From contig NZ_BMGA01000002.1 in assembly GCF_014639535.1 (NCBI RefSeq), positions 124,001 through 188,000 of the forward strand: 64,000 nt of DNA. The letters are read 5' to 3'. The notes beneath the pieces are model-generated. The model worked only from the letters and a program-made list of their open reading frames with translations, did no database searches and was not told the DNA's origin. The position numbers and the translations under genes are program-made. Of the stretch, positions 17,831-26,529 are shown piece after piece (the first letter of the stretch is position 1; every line of letters starts with the position of its first letter). This stretch comes from Flavobacterium palustre (lineage in GTDB: Bacteria; Bacteroidota; Bacteroidia; Flavobacteriales; Flavobacteriaceae).

Positions 17831-17989
17831 GGTTCTCGATACAAATTTTCAGAATAAGCTGTTCGCATTTTCTGAAAATTCACTCGAACTGACGTTTTGG
17901 ATAATTTCAGTTTAAGCATTTTACCGTCACTTCGAGTGATTTTAAATGATAATGCGATAGCTTTATCATTTAAAATTGTATCGAGAAGC
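17831..17989. repeat. Fold-back element with two inverted, covarying hairpin ends
   Basis: The ends (17831-17894 and 17925-17989) are inverted relatives sharing TTCTCGATACAA and CACTCGAANTGACG. Each contains a hairpin: an 11-bp stem at 17844-17854/17870-17880, and a 14-bp stem at 17939-17952/17963-17976. The stem sequences differ while the loops stay similar (AGCTGTTCGCA and AGCTATCGCA). The surrounding gap 17641-18143 otherwise shows only a short promoter-like site before the DUF47 gene. Confidence 0.75.
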
Positions 17990-18090
17990 TTTCCTGAAAA
18001 AAGTTATTGTTATCAACTGATTAAAATTGTCAGATTCGAACTATCAGAGAATAAAAAATACAATTTAGCAGGATTAATTTTTGAAATAAC

Positions 18091-18120
18091 TTTAACATGA
18101 AATAAAAAAAAGTATTTTTG
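18091..18120 (+). promoter_or_regulatory. Promoter of the DUF47-pit pair
   Basis: TATTTTTG at 18113-18120 is a good TAnnTTTG box. A TTT at 18091-18093, 19 bases upstream, is an imperfect -33 element. The start codon follows 24 bases after the box. Confidence 0.55.
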
Positions 18121-18143
18121 CTATCTAAAAAATAAAGTAAAAA

Positions 18144-18788
18144 ATGTCAATAAACAGTATTTTCCAATTTTTAGTACCAAAGGATAAAAAATTCTTTCCA
18201 CTTTTTGAAGAAGCTTCAAGTAATTTGATTGAGTTGGCTTCTAATTTGCACGAAGCAGTAAACCTTCCTTTAAAAGAAAGAGAAGTTCTTTTTCATAAAA
18301 TTGATGAATTAGAGCAAAGAGGAGAGGATATTACACGTCAGACAAATTTAGAATTGAGTAAAAACTTTATTACTCCGTTTGACCGTGAAGATATTCACTC
18401 ATTGGTAACTTCTATTGATAATGTTGCTGATCGTTTGCACGGTGCTTCGAGTATCATGCGTTTGTATCAGGTGGACAAGATTACTAAATCAATCAGAAAA
18501 TTGACAGAGATAAACCTTGAAGCTTGTCAGCATATTGAAATTGCAGTAAAAGAATTGAGAGATTTTAAAAACGCACATAAAATTAAAGCGGCTTGTGCTA
18601 AGATTTCTAAGTTAGAAAACAAATCTGACAATGTTTATAACAAAGCTGTTTTTGAAATTTTTGAAAACGAAACAGACGCTAAGAGCATCATTAAATACAA
18701 AGAAGTATTATCTATTCTGGAATCGGCTACTGATAAATGTAAGAGTGTAGCGAGTGTTTTAGAATCTATTGCGGTTAAACATTCTTAA
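18144..18788 (+). CDS. DUF47 family protein, PhoU-like partner of the Pit transporter
   Basis: The 214-residue protein is all helical and PhoU-like. It has VPKDKKFFPLFEEASSNL at the start, DIHSLVTSIDNVADRLHGAS near residue 90, and KLENKSDNVYNKAVFE near 152, typical of DUF47. Such proteins are encoded next to Pit phosphate permeases and are thought to regulate them. Here the pit gene follows 29 bases downstream. Acidic/histidine pairs may bind metal. The regulatory role is inferred from pairing. Confidence 0.88.
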   Translation: MSINSIFQFLVPKDKKFFPLFEEASSNLIELASNLHEAVNLPLKEREVLFHKIDELEQRGEDITRQTNLELSKNFITPFDREDIHSLVTSIDNVADRLHGASSIMRLYQVDKITKSIRKLTEINLEACQHIEIAVKELRDFKNAHKIKAACAKISKLENKSDNVYNKAVFEIFENETDAKSIIKYKEVLSILESATDKCKSVASVLESIAVKHS

Positions 18789-18817
18789 ATTTAATTATTC
18801 TTTTGAAGTAATAACGT

Positions 18818-20164
18818 ATGACTTTACTTATCACAATTATAGTTTTAGCACTTGTTTTTGATTACATAAACGGTTTTCATGATGCTGCTAATGCTATTGC
18901 AACAGTGGTTGCTACAAAAGTATTGACTCCAGTTCAGGCGGTTGTTTGGGCTGCTTTTTTTAATTTTCTGGCCTATTGGGTTTTTGGTTTGGGAGTGGCT
19001 AATACAGTTGCAAAAACTGCTGATGCCAGCCAAATTAATTTAACTGTAATTCTTGCCGGGGTTATTGCTGCCATTGTCTGGAATTTAATTACCTGGTGGC
19101 AGGGAATTCCTTCGAGTTCATCACACACTTTAATTGGAGGTTTTGCAGGAGCAGCGATTGCTCATGCGATCGCGATACACGGATTTTCAGATTATACTAT
19201 TATTGAAGATGGAGTAGAGCATACTAAACATTGGTATGATATTGTAAGCTGGTACAAAGCAGGGAAAGATGGAGGGATGCCTTCTGGGGTTGTTATCATC
19301 ATTGCTTTTATTGTTTTAGCACCTTTATTAGGGGTTTTGGCTTCTTATTTTTTATCGATTTGGTTGTTAAATGCTTCACGCAAAAAAATTGGACCAAAGT
19401 TATTTACAGTAGCTTTGATGATTGCAACTATCTGGTTTGTTAATGGTGAGTTAGTTTCTTTTGCTGATATCGAAAAACCTCGTTTCGAGTCACATTTTTG
19501 GAGTGTGGTATTTGAATCACACAATATAAAATGGTTTTTGGTAGCCTTTATTATATTGTCAATTTCAGCATTTGCTTTAGTTTTTAGTAGTTTAAATTTG
19601 CACAAATCTGAAGCCGTTTTGAAAAAAATGCAATTATTGTCTTCGGCAGCATTTAGTTTAGGTCACGGAGGTAATGATTCGCAAAAAGTAATGGGTATTA
19701 TTGCTGCTGCAGTTGCGGTTTATATCAAAACCAGTGGTGTTGATATTGTGACGCTACCGGATTGGTTACAAGTGGTGCTTCCGGATGACGATAAAGGAAT
19801 AAAAGGAACAATGCCGGAATGGATTCCGCTAGCCTGTTATACGGCTATTGCTGTTGGTACCTTAAGTGGTGGTTGGAAAATTGTAAAAACAATGGGTTCT
19901 AAAATTACCAAAGTAACTTCTTTTGAAGGGGTTGCGGCTGAAACTGCAGGGGCTTTGACACTTTATTTTACTGAACATTTTAAAGTACCCGTAAGTACAA
20001 CACATACCATTACAGGATCGATTATCGGAGTTGGTTTGACCAAACGTGTTTCGGCTGTAAGATGGGGAGTTACCGTGAGTTTGTTATGGGCTTGGGTGTT
20101 AACTATTCCTGTATCAGCACTTTTAGCAGCAATCTGTTATTATATATTAAATATTTTCCTGTAA
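18818..20164 (+). CDS. pit: Inorganic phosphate transporter, Pit family
   Basis: The 448-residue protein has about ten or more membrane segments. It carries the two inverted signature copies of the PiT family, DYINGFHDAANAIATVVATK near residue 16 and SLGHGGNDSQKVMG near 281. SSSHTLIGG and VSTTHTITGSIIG are the paired second motifs. It takes up phosphate using the ion gradient at the inner membrane. It forms an operon with the DUF47 gene and ends before a perfect terminator hairpin. Confidence 0.94.
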   Translation: MTLLITIIVLALVFDYINGFHDAANAIATVVATKVLTPVQAVVWAAFFNFLAYWVFGLGVANTVAKTADASQINLTVILAGVIAAIVWNLITWWQGIPSSSSHTLIGGFAGAAIAHAIAIHGFSDYTIIEDGVEHTKHWYDIVSWYKAGKDGGMPSGVVIIIAFIVLAPLLGVLASYFLSIWLLNASRKKIGPKLFTVALMIATIWFVNGELVSFADIEKPRFESHFWSVVFESHNIKWFLVAFIILSISAFALVFSSLNLHKSEAVLKKMQLLSSAAFSLGHGGNDSQKVMGIIAAAVAVYIKTSGVDIVTLPDWLQVVLPDDDKGIKGTMPEWIPLACYTAIAVGTLSGGWKIVKTMGSKITKVTSFEGVAAETAGALTLYFTEHFKVPVSTTHTITGSIIGVGLTKRVSAVRWGVTVSLLWAWVLTIPVSALLAAICYYILNIFL

Positions 20165-20189
20165 AATAGGAGTAGATTATAAGTATAGA

Positions 20190-20219
20190 AAGCCATCCGA
20201 CGCGTCGGATGGCTTTTGT
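20190..20219 (+). terminator. Intrinsic terminator of pit
   Basis: AAGCCATCCGACG and CGTCGGATGGCTT form a 26-bp perfect palindrome (20190-20215), followed by a T-rich stretch. Confidence 0.85.
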
Positions 20220-20244
20220 TTTTTAGTTGATTAAAGTTGGTTTT

Positions 20245-21093
20245 ATGTTGTCTTTGATATTGAGTGTTATTTGTAGTGTGGCTGTAGGGGTAATTTTTAA
20301 AATAGCCCGAAAAACTACTGCCAATGCAAAGCAAATAGTATTGTTTAATTACTTTTTTGCATTATTACTCTGTTATGTTATTTTTTCTCCTGATGTACAA
20401 ACAATCACTGCGGGAGCTCCAGTTTTGCTGTATGTAAGTTTGGGGATTTTATTGCCTGTGGTCTTTTTGTTTTTAATTGCTTCCATCAAAAATATCGGAA
20501 TTGTAAAGACGGATGCAGCTCAAAGATTGTCGTTATTCGTTTCGATTGTAGCGGCCTGGTTGTTCTTTAATGAAGTGTTTTCGGTTAATAAGCTAATCGG
20601 AATTACTATTGGATTTTTAGCTTTGTTTTGTGTTTTGAATAAAACCGCTGATTCAGATAAGTCTAATTTTAAATACCCGGTTTTGGTGTTTTTGGGCTTT
20701 GGAATTATTGATGTTTTATTCAAAAAAGTAGCTGCTTTTACAACAGTTCCTTATACTACTTCGTTGTTTGTTATTTTTTGTATTGCTTTCTTTCTTATGT
20801 TTTTGGTTGTGTTGTATGAAGTAATAATCCAAAAGAAAGGATTTGAAATTAAAAATATGACTTTCGGTTTCTTGGTGGGCTGTTTTAATTTTGGAAATAT
20901 CTTATTTTATTTAAAAGCACACCAGGCTTTCTCCGCAAATCCATCCACTGTTTTTGCAGGTATGAACATGGGAGTTATTCTGTTGGGAAGTATAGTAGGT
21001 GTGATTGTCTTCAAAGAAAAACTATCGAAATTGAATTATACAGGATTGGTTTTAGCCCTTTTTTCGATATTGTTTATTGTTCTTTCTGTTTAG
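20245..21093 (+). CDS. DMT/EamA-type membrane permease
   Basis: From the ATG at 20245 the protein is 282 residues; an in-frame TTG 18 bases upstream is less likely because hydrophobic sequence starts at [15 protein letters not shown]. It is nearly all hydrophobic with about ten membrane segments in two similar halves, as in drug/metabolite transporters. The second half ends with [24 protein letters not shown], the usual EamA-like last helices. The substrate is unknown. Its 3' end overlaps the convergent RimB-RimK gene by 20 bases. Confidence 0.75.
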   Translation: MLSLILSVICSVAVGVIFKIARKTTANAKQIVLFNYFFALLLCYVIFSPDVQTITAGAPVLLYVSLGILLPVVFLFLIASIKNIGIVKTDAAQRLSLFVSIVAAWLFFNEVFSVNKLIGITIGFLALFCVLNKTADSDKSNFKYPVLVFLGFGIIDVLFKKVAAFTTVPYTTSLFVIFCIAFFLMFLVVLYEVIIQKKGFEIKNMTFGFLVGCFNFGNILFYLKAHQAFSANPSTVFAGMNMGVILLGSIVGVIVFKEKLSKLNYTGLVLALFSILFIVLSV

Positions 21094-22462
21094 ATGTTCC
21101 ATCTAATTTGAAATTCTTTTCAATAGCTTTAATCATTTCTCCGGCGATGTCTTTATTGGTTGCAGTTTCGATTCCTTCCAGTCCGGGAGAAGAGTTTACT
21201 TCGAGTAATAAAGGTCCTTTTGTGGAACGGATAATGTCTACTCCGGCTACTTTTAAATCCATTGCTTTTGCTGCTTTGATGGCAATTTTTTTCTCCTCAG
21301 AAGTTGCTTTTATAATCGAAGCTGTTCCGCCAAGATGAATGTTAGCTCTAAATTCGCCGGGCATCGCCTCACGCTGAATGGTGGCTACTACTTTTCCATC
21401 AACTACAAACAGACGCAGGTCTTTTCCGTTGGCTTCTTTGATAAATTCCTGAACCAGAATATTTGCATTTAAACTTTTGAAAGCGTTAATAACACTTTCG
21501 GCAGCTTTTTTTGTTTCGGCTAATACGACTCCTTTTCCCTGAGTTCCTTCTAATAATTTTACAACCAATGGAGGACCGCCTACCATTTTGATTAAATCAT
21601 CAGTATCTAGCGGCGAATTGGCAAAACCGGTTGTTGGGATTCCAATTCCGCTATGAAGCAGTAATTGTAAAGAAAAGAGTTTGTCTCTGGATTGGGTAAT
21701 AGCGGTTGAAGAGTTTAGACAAAATACATTCAAAGCCTCAAATTGACGTGTTAAAGCACAACCATAAAAGGTAACGCTTGGACGGATTCTGGGAATGATA
21801 GCGTCAAATTCATTCAGGATTTTTCCGCCGCGATAATGAATTTCGGGTTTTTTAGCGTCTAATTTAATGTAACATTCTTTGATGTTTAAGAAGTGCATTT
21901 CGTGACCACGCATTTCTCCGGCTTCCATGATTCTTTTGTTACTGTATAATTCAGGATTGCTTGCTAATAGACCAATGCGTAATCCGCTAGGTGCTTTTTC
22001 TGAATTTTTGTAGATTTCTTTTAGATTGTCATTGCTTGGTTGTCCCAGTAAGAATTGCTGTTCGGGATCAACTAAAAGTCTTCCGCTCATGGCTTCGCGA
22101 CCCAGCAACATTCTAAACCCCATAGTGTCTCTATTGGTTAGTGTTACTTCAATAGGCCAGATAGTATCTCCAATTTTAAGGTTAGTTTGAACAACATAAC
22201 GTTGCTCTCTAAAACCGCTGGAACTTTTTACTATTCGCTTGTCTATCAAAGGAGCTTCACAATGAATAATTGTTTTGGAGTTGTTTTGGATAGGATTAAT
22301 ATCAAATTTGACCCAATTCGTTTCGTTTTTGATAAATGGAGCGATATTGATAGCATGCAGGGCAGAGGTTTTTGCCCCCGAATCTACTCTGGCTTTTATT
22401 GTTGGAATTCCTAATTCAGGAAAAGAACACCATTCTTCGCTACCTACGACAACTTTATTCAT
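21074..22462 (-). CDS. Fusion of RimB-like retropepsin-type protease domain with RimK-like ATP-grasp ligase
   Basis: The 462-residue protein has two parts. Residues 1-145 are the ATP-dependent zinc protease (RimB-like) domain, with the aspartic-protease-like [12 protein letters not shown] and [15 protein letters not shown]. Residues about 160-450 are a RimK ATP-grasp ligase, with [57 protein letters not shown] and [14 protein letters not shown]. RimK adds glutamates to ribosomal protein S6 in proteobacteria and RimB is reported to act against it. Fusion puts the opposing activities on one chain. The true target in this organism is not known. Confidence 0.85.
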   Translation of the reverse strand: MNKVVVGSEEWCSFPELGIPTIKARVDSGAKTSALHAINIAPFIKNETNWVKFDINPIQNNSKTIIHCEAPLIDKRIVKSSSGFREQRYVVQTNLKIGDTIWPIEVTLTNRDTMGFRMLLGREAMSGRLLVDPEQQFLLGQPSNDNLKEIYKNSEKAPSGLRIGLLASNPELYSNKRIMEAGEMRGHEMHFLNIKECYIKLDAKKPEIHYRGGKILNEFDAIIPRIRPSVTFYGCALTRQFEALNVFCLNSSTAITQSRDKLFSLQLLLHSGIGIPTTGFANSPLDTDDLIKMVGGPPLVVKLLEGTQGKGVVLAETKKAAESVINAFKSLNANILVQEFIKEANGKDLRLFVVDGKVVATIQREAMPGEFRANIHLGGTASIIKATSEEKKIAIKAAKAMDLKVAGVDIIRSTKGPLLLEVNSSPGLEGIETATNKDIAGEMIKAIEKNFKLDGTSKQKEQ

Positions 22463-22549
22463 TGTTATTTTTTATTGAAATTTAGACTGATTTGTTAAAC
22501 GCCAAAAGTAGTTATTTGTTATTTAAAAAAAAGGAAATCGTGTTAAAAG

Positions 22550-22586
22550 AATAAACCCGTTAGGTTATGAAAACGTAACGGGTTTT
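22550..22586 (-). terminator. 37-bp hairpin repeat, copy 1, terminator of the cyclase-like gene
   Basis: AAACCCGTTA and TAACGGGTTT pair around a short loop with a T run. The whole 37 bases are identical to 23664-23700 on the other side of the next gene, in direct orientation. Confidence 0.8.
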
Positions 22587-22599
22587 ATTAAAAAATTTA

Positions 22600-23643
22600 T
22601 TATTCAGGTTTTTTTAGGGTTTCTAAAACTTCATTTAAATCATCAATTAACGGTATATGTGTGTTTAAAAAGAAAGGATATATTGTTTCGTTAATTGTTT
22701 CAAGTTCGGGAGTGTCATTTTTTAAGAATCCTAAAAAACCTTCTGAAAAACTATTATTTAGATAGCTTTTATTTTCGATTAAATTAATAATCTCTGGAAA
22801 GAGTTGTAAATTACCAGCCGGTATTGTATTGATTTCTCTAAAATAATATTTCTTTCTAAACAGTGTTACTTCGTTTAAATTTGAGATTGTGTATTTTGCG
22901 TAATTTGAAAAAGGTTTTTCGGTTTTTCCGTTAAAAACATCATCGATGTCTCTATCATAAATGAATTTAAGTAGTCCAATAGCACGTTTACAATAAGGAT
23001 TACCTCCTGCAATTTTTGCTACATTGTTTTCTAAATAACATTTATTACCTTCAAAACCATATTTGCTTCCCATTTCATTTACTTTGTAAGCATTTGAGAA
23101 GCTGAAATTAGCTGAAAAATAATCTTCTTTTTTATCTTTATTTCTGATGAACTTGTATCTCATACCAGAAGATATGACAGAACGACAACCGGGCATGTGT
23201 ATTTGTGATTCTTTATCATTAATATAATTATGAATTCTAGATACTATACCAATAAATTGACATAATTCAAAAGATAAATTTGAAAAGTGATTCTCGATTT
23301 CTTCTGATGATTTAGATTTTTTGGTGAGTAATCTATTTAGTGGTCCAAATGTTTGTCCTTGGTCTGGTTTTCCGATTGCTGGTAAAAAATCAGATTCAAT
23401 GTCCATTCCTAGAATTAATGCGTCATTAAATCTGGAAATACGAAAAGATTTAGAGAAAAATTGTGGGTTTTTAGATTGAGCAGTTTCAGTTAAATCTAAT
23501 GCTTCTTCTAATATTTTTAATCTTTCAATTGCTTCTTTTCCAATTTTAGTTCTAACATCATAGCTTGAAATTTCTAAGTGACTAGAAAATCCTAATAAAT
23601 CAATAAAAGCAGATATAGAGTAGATGTTATTCTTGTCTTCCAT
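22600..23643 (-). CDS. Orphan protein with class III nucleotidyl-cyclase-like motifs
   Basis: This 347-residue protein is not a known named family to me. Residues 13-20 (FIDLLGFS) match the first strand of class III cyclases, with the metal Asp15 followed by GF(S/T). Residues 72-78 (FNDALIL) match the second metal Asp74, and RSVISSGMRYKF near 156 matches the GIAxG strand. The rest is helical and polar, without membrane segments. It lies between two identical 37-bp hairpins and next to clpC with no obvious partner. It may make a cyclic nucleotide signal, as Pycsar cyclases do, but no effector gene is adjacent. The cyclase relation is a motif-level inference. Confidence 0.55.
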   Translation of the reverse strand: MEDKNNIYSISAFIDLLGFSSHLEISSYDVRTKIGKEAIERLKILEEALDLTETAQSKNPQFFSKSFRISRFNDALILGMDIESDFLPAIGKPDQGQTFGPLNRLLTKKSKSSEEIENHFSNLSFELCQFIGIVSRIHNYINDKESQIHMPGCRSVISSGMRYKFIRNKDKKEDYFSANFSFSNAYKVNEMGSKYGFEGNKCYLENNVAKIAGGNPYCKRAIGLLKFIYDRDIDDVFNGKTEKPFSNYAKYTISNLNEVTLFRKKYYFREINTIPAGNLQLFPEIINLIENKSYLNNSFSEGFLGFLKNDTPELETINETIYPFFLNTHIPLIDDLNEVLETLKKPE

Positions 23644-23663
23644 GTTTTTTAATATTAATCATA

Positions 23664-23700
23664 AATAAACCCGTTAGGTTATGAAAACGTAACGGGTTTT
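23664..23700 (-). terminator. 37-bp hairpin repeat, copy 2, terminator of clpC
   Basis: This is identical to 22550-22586. Its arms are AAACCCGTTA and TAACGGGTTT with a T tract, and it lies 24 bases past the clpC stop codon. Confidence 0.85.
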
Positions 23701-23723
23701 TGTTGTATTATGAGGGCTTTCGA

Positions 23724-26273
23724 TTATAAATTGGTAGCCTCTCCGGTTTTGTGAATCTTTACTGTTAATTCTTGAGAACCGTCTTCGATATCCATGAAAA
23801 TTTCATCTCCGGTGCCTATTTTTGAAGTGATGATTTCTTCGGCAAGTGCGTCTTCAACATATTTTTGAATCGCTCTTTTTAGAGGTCTTGCTCCAAATTG
23901 TTTGTCAAAACCTTTCTCTGCAATAAATGCTTTGGCTTTATCAGAAAGATTCAAATTGTATCCTAATTCAGCAATTCGGGCATATAGTTTTTTCAATTCG
24001 ATTTCGATAATCAAATCGATATCGCTTTTTTCTAAAGCATTGAAAACAATTACATCGTCAATTCTGTTTAAGAATTCAGGAGCAAATGTTTTCTTCAAAG
24101 CGTTTTCGATAATACTTTTCGAATTATCATCTGCCTGAGCTACTTTGGCTGCAGTTCCAAATCCTACTCCTTGTCCAAAATCTTTTAATTGTCTGGCTCC
24201 AACATTTGAAGTCATGATAATTATAGTGTTTTTGAAGTCAATTTTGCGACCTAAACTGTCAGTTAAGAAACCATCGTCTAGCACTTGTAATAACATGTTG
24301 AAAACATCCGGATGTGCTTTTTCAATCTCATCTAAAAGTACAACTGCGTATGGTTTTCTGCGTACTTTTTCGGTTAATTGTCCGCCTTCTTCGTATCCGA
24401 CATATCCCGGAGGAGCACCAATTAAACGGGAAATAGCAAATTTTTCCATGTATTCACTCATGTCAATACGTACTAAGGCATCTTCAGAATCAAATAATTC
24501 TTTCGCTAAAACTTTCGCTAATTGTGTTTTTCCAACTCCTGTTTGACCTAAGAAAATAAACGAACCAATTGGTCGGTTTGGATCTTTCAATCCGGCACGG
24601 TTTCTTTGGATAGAACGGGCAATTTTAACAACAGCCTCTTTTTGACCAATAACTTTACTTTCGATAAGTTCCGGTAGTTTAGCTAATTTGTTGCTTTCTG
24701 TTTGTGCAATACGGTTCACTGGAATTCCTGTCATCATCGAAACTACATCGGCAACATTGTCTTCAGTTACCTGAATTCTATTGCTTTTAGCATCTTCTTC
24801 CCATTGTTCCTGAGCAACGGCTAAGTCTTTTTCGATACGTTTTTCGTCATCGCGAAGTTTAGCAGCTTCCTCGTATTTTTGTTTTTTAACTACGGCATTT
24901 TTTAGTTCTCTGATTTCTTCTAATTGACGTTCCAGGTCAAGAATCTTTTTAGGAACTTCAATGTTAGTAATATGTACACGTGAACCTGCTTCGTCCATTG
25001 CATCAATAGCTTTGTCCGGTAAAAAACGCTCCGACATATATCGATTAGTTAATTTTACACAAGCCTCAATAGCTTCAGGAGTGTAAGTAACATTGTGGTG
25101 GTCTTCGTATTTGTTTTTAACATTATTCAAAATGGTAATTGTTTCTTCTACCGAAGTAGGTTCTACAATAATTTTTTGAAAACGTCTTTCAAGAGCACCG
25201 TCTTTTTCAATATACTGTCTGTATTCATCTAAGGTTGTAGCACCAATACATTGGATTTCACCTCTTGCTAAAGCCGGTTTGAACATGTTGGAAGCGTCAA
25301 GTGAACCTGTGGCTCCACCTGCACCTACAATAGTGTGGATTTCGTCAATGAAAAGAATGATGTCATCATTTTTTTCTAATTCGTTCATCACGGCTTTCAT
25401 ACGTTCTTCAAATTGTCCACGGTATTTTGTGCCGGCAACTAAACTGGCTAAATCTAAGGTAACAACACGTTTGTTGAATAAGATTCGGGAAACTTTCTTT
25501 TGGATAATTCGCAAAGCCAAACCTTCGGCAATAGCAGATTTTCCAACTCCGGGTTCACCAATTAATAATGGGTTGTTTTTTTTGCGACGACTTAAAATTT
25601 GACAAACACGTTCAATTTCTTTTTCGCGTCCTACAACAGGATCCAGTTTGCCTTCTTCGGCCATGTCTGTTAAATCTCTACCAAAGTTATCTAAAACAGG
25701 GGTTTTTGATTTTTTGTTAGACTTATTAGCAGGATTGTTGAAATTGCCTTCTTTTAAACTGTCATCTTGTCCTAAATCGTCATTGTAAGAGTCTGTAGCT
25801 CTTGGTAAGTTTTCTAAGAATTCTTCTTCGCTTGGTGTCATATTTAGATATTGTTCTTTGGCTACGTCGTAATCTATTTTAAGTTTATTCAATAGCTTGG
25901 TTGTAGGGTCATTTTCGTTTCTTAAAATACATAGTAATAGGTGTGCAGTACTGACTGACGGACTTTGGAAAACTTTGGCTTCCAGAAAAGTTGTCTTCAG
26001 TGCACGCTCGGCCTGGCGGGTCAAATGCAGGTTTTTCTTTTCTAAATTACTATCTATTCCTGGGATTGCAGGGCTTAGGATTTCTACCTTTCGTCGTAAA
26101 TGATCGAGGTCAATAGATAAACTGTTTAATATCTGTATCGCTTTACCATTACCATCTCTAAGGATACCAAGCATCAAGTGTTCTGTCCCAATGAAGTCAT
26201 GACCTAGTCGTAAAGCTTCTTCTTTACTATAGGTAATAACATCTTTTACCCTTGGTGAAAAATTATCATCCAT
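23724..26273 (-). CDS. clpC: ATP-dependent Clp protease ATP-binding subunit ClpC
   Basis: The 849-residue protein is a class I Hsp100. It has a Clp N-domain repeat pair (residues 1-145), AAA+ domain 1 with GEPGVGKSAIAEG near 236, a UVR-like linker (EEAAKLRDDEKRIEKDL, near 475), and AAA+ domain 2 with GQTGVGKTQLAK near 565 and MSEYMEKFAISRLIGAPPGYVG. It unfolds proteins for ClpP and contains the mid-sequence coiled coil expected of ClpC. The short C-terminus SQELTVKIHKTGEATNL is normal. Its upstream region shares an 11-mer with dnaK. Confidence 0.95.
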   Translation of the reverse strand: MDDNFSPRVKDVITYSKEEALRLGHDFIGTEHLMLGILRDGNGKAIQILNSLSIDLDHLRRKVEILSPAIPGIDSNLEKKNLHLTRQAERALKTTFLEAKVFQSPSVSTAHLLLCILRNENDPTTKLLNKLKIDYDVAKEQYLNMTPSEEEFLENLPRATDSYNDDLGQDDSLKEGNFNNPANKSNKKSKTPVLDNFGRDLTDMAEEGKLDPVVGREKEIERVCQILSRRKKNNPLLIGEPGVGKSAIAEGLALRIIQKKVSRILFNKRVVTLDLASLVAGTKYRGQFEERMKAVMNELEKNDDIILFIDEIHTIVGAGGATGSLDASNMFKPALARGEIQCIGATTLDEYRQYIEKDGALERRFQKIIVEPTSVEETITILNNVKNKYEDHHNVTYTPEAIEACVKLTNRYMSERFLPDKAIDAMDEAGSRVHITNIEVPKKILDLERQLEEIRELKNAVVKKQKYEEAAKLRDDEKRIEKDLAVAQEQWEEDAKSNRIQVTEDNVADVVSMMTGIPVNRIAQTESNKLAKLPELIESKVIGQKEAVVKIARSIQRNRAGLKDPNRPIGSFIFLGQTGVGKTQLAKVLAKELFDSEDALVRIDMSEYMEKFAISRLIGAPPGYVGYEEGGQLTEKVRRKPYAVVLLDEIEKAHPDVFNMLLQVLDDGFLTDSLGRKIDFKNTIIIMTSNVGARQLKDFGQGVGFGTAAKVAQADDNSKSIIENALKKTFAPEFLNRIDDVIVFNALEKSDIDLIIEIELKKLYARIAELGYNLNLSDKAKAFIAEKGFDKQFGARPLKRAIQKYVEDALAEEIITSKIGTGDEIFMDIEDGSQELTVKIHKTGEATNL

Positions 26274-26321
26274 AATATTTGTTTCTAGTATGTGTAAATT
26301 TAGTGAATTACTAATTGAAAA

Positions 26322-26356
26322 ACAAAAACCGTACCTAAGTACTTATGTCAGCTAAT
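26322..26356 (-). promoter_or_regulatory. Possible stress-promoter region of clpC: TGTCAGCTAAT site and GG-N10-GT element
   Basis: TGTCAGCTAAT (plus-strand 26346-26356) is identical to a site upstream of dnaK (37122-37132). On the minus strand a GG-N10-GT element (26335-26322) lies 48 bases before the clpC start and has sigma-54 spacing, but its sequence match is weak. Confidence 0.45.
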
Positions 26357-26529
26357 AGACAAAAAAAAAGACAAAAAAGCTTGATTTTGCCTTTAATTTA
26401 TTAAACAAAAGCGAATGTTAATTTGTTAATAAATCATTGAAATTAGTGCTCTGAAAAGCTTTCTAAAATTTCAGAAATCCGTATATTGGCACGTTTTGAA
26501 ACGAATATAATTTTTTAATATAACAACTT

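Noticed and set aside
17897-18100. A 67-codon reading frame in the gap before the DUF47 gene
   Set aside because: It runs through the fold-back element 17831-17989 and has no recognisable domain or ribosome start; it follows from the repeat.
26482-26493. TTGGCACG upstream of gyrA as a sigma-54 promoter
   Set aside because: The spacing and -12 element do not fit; the same bases look more like a weak TAnnTTTG box (TATATTGG).
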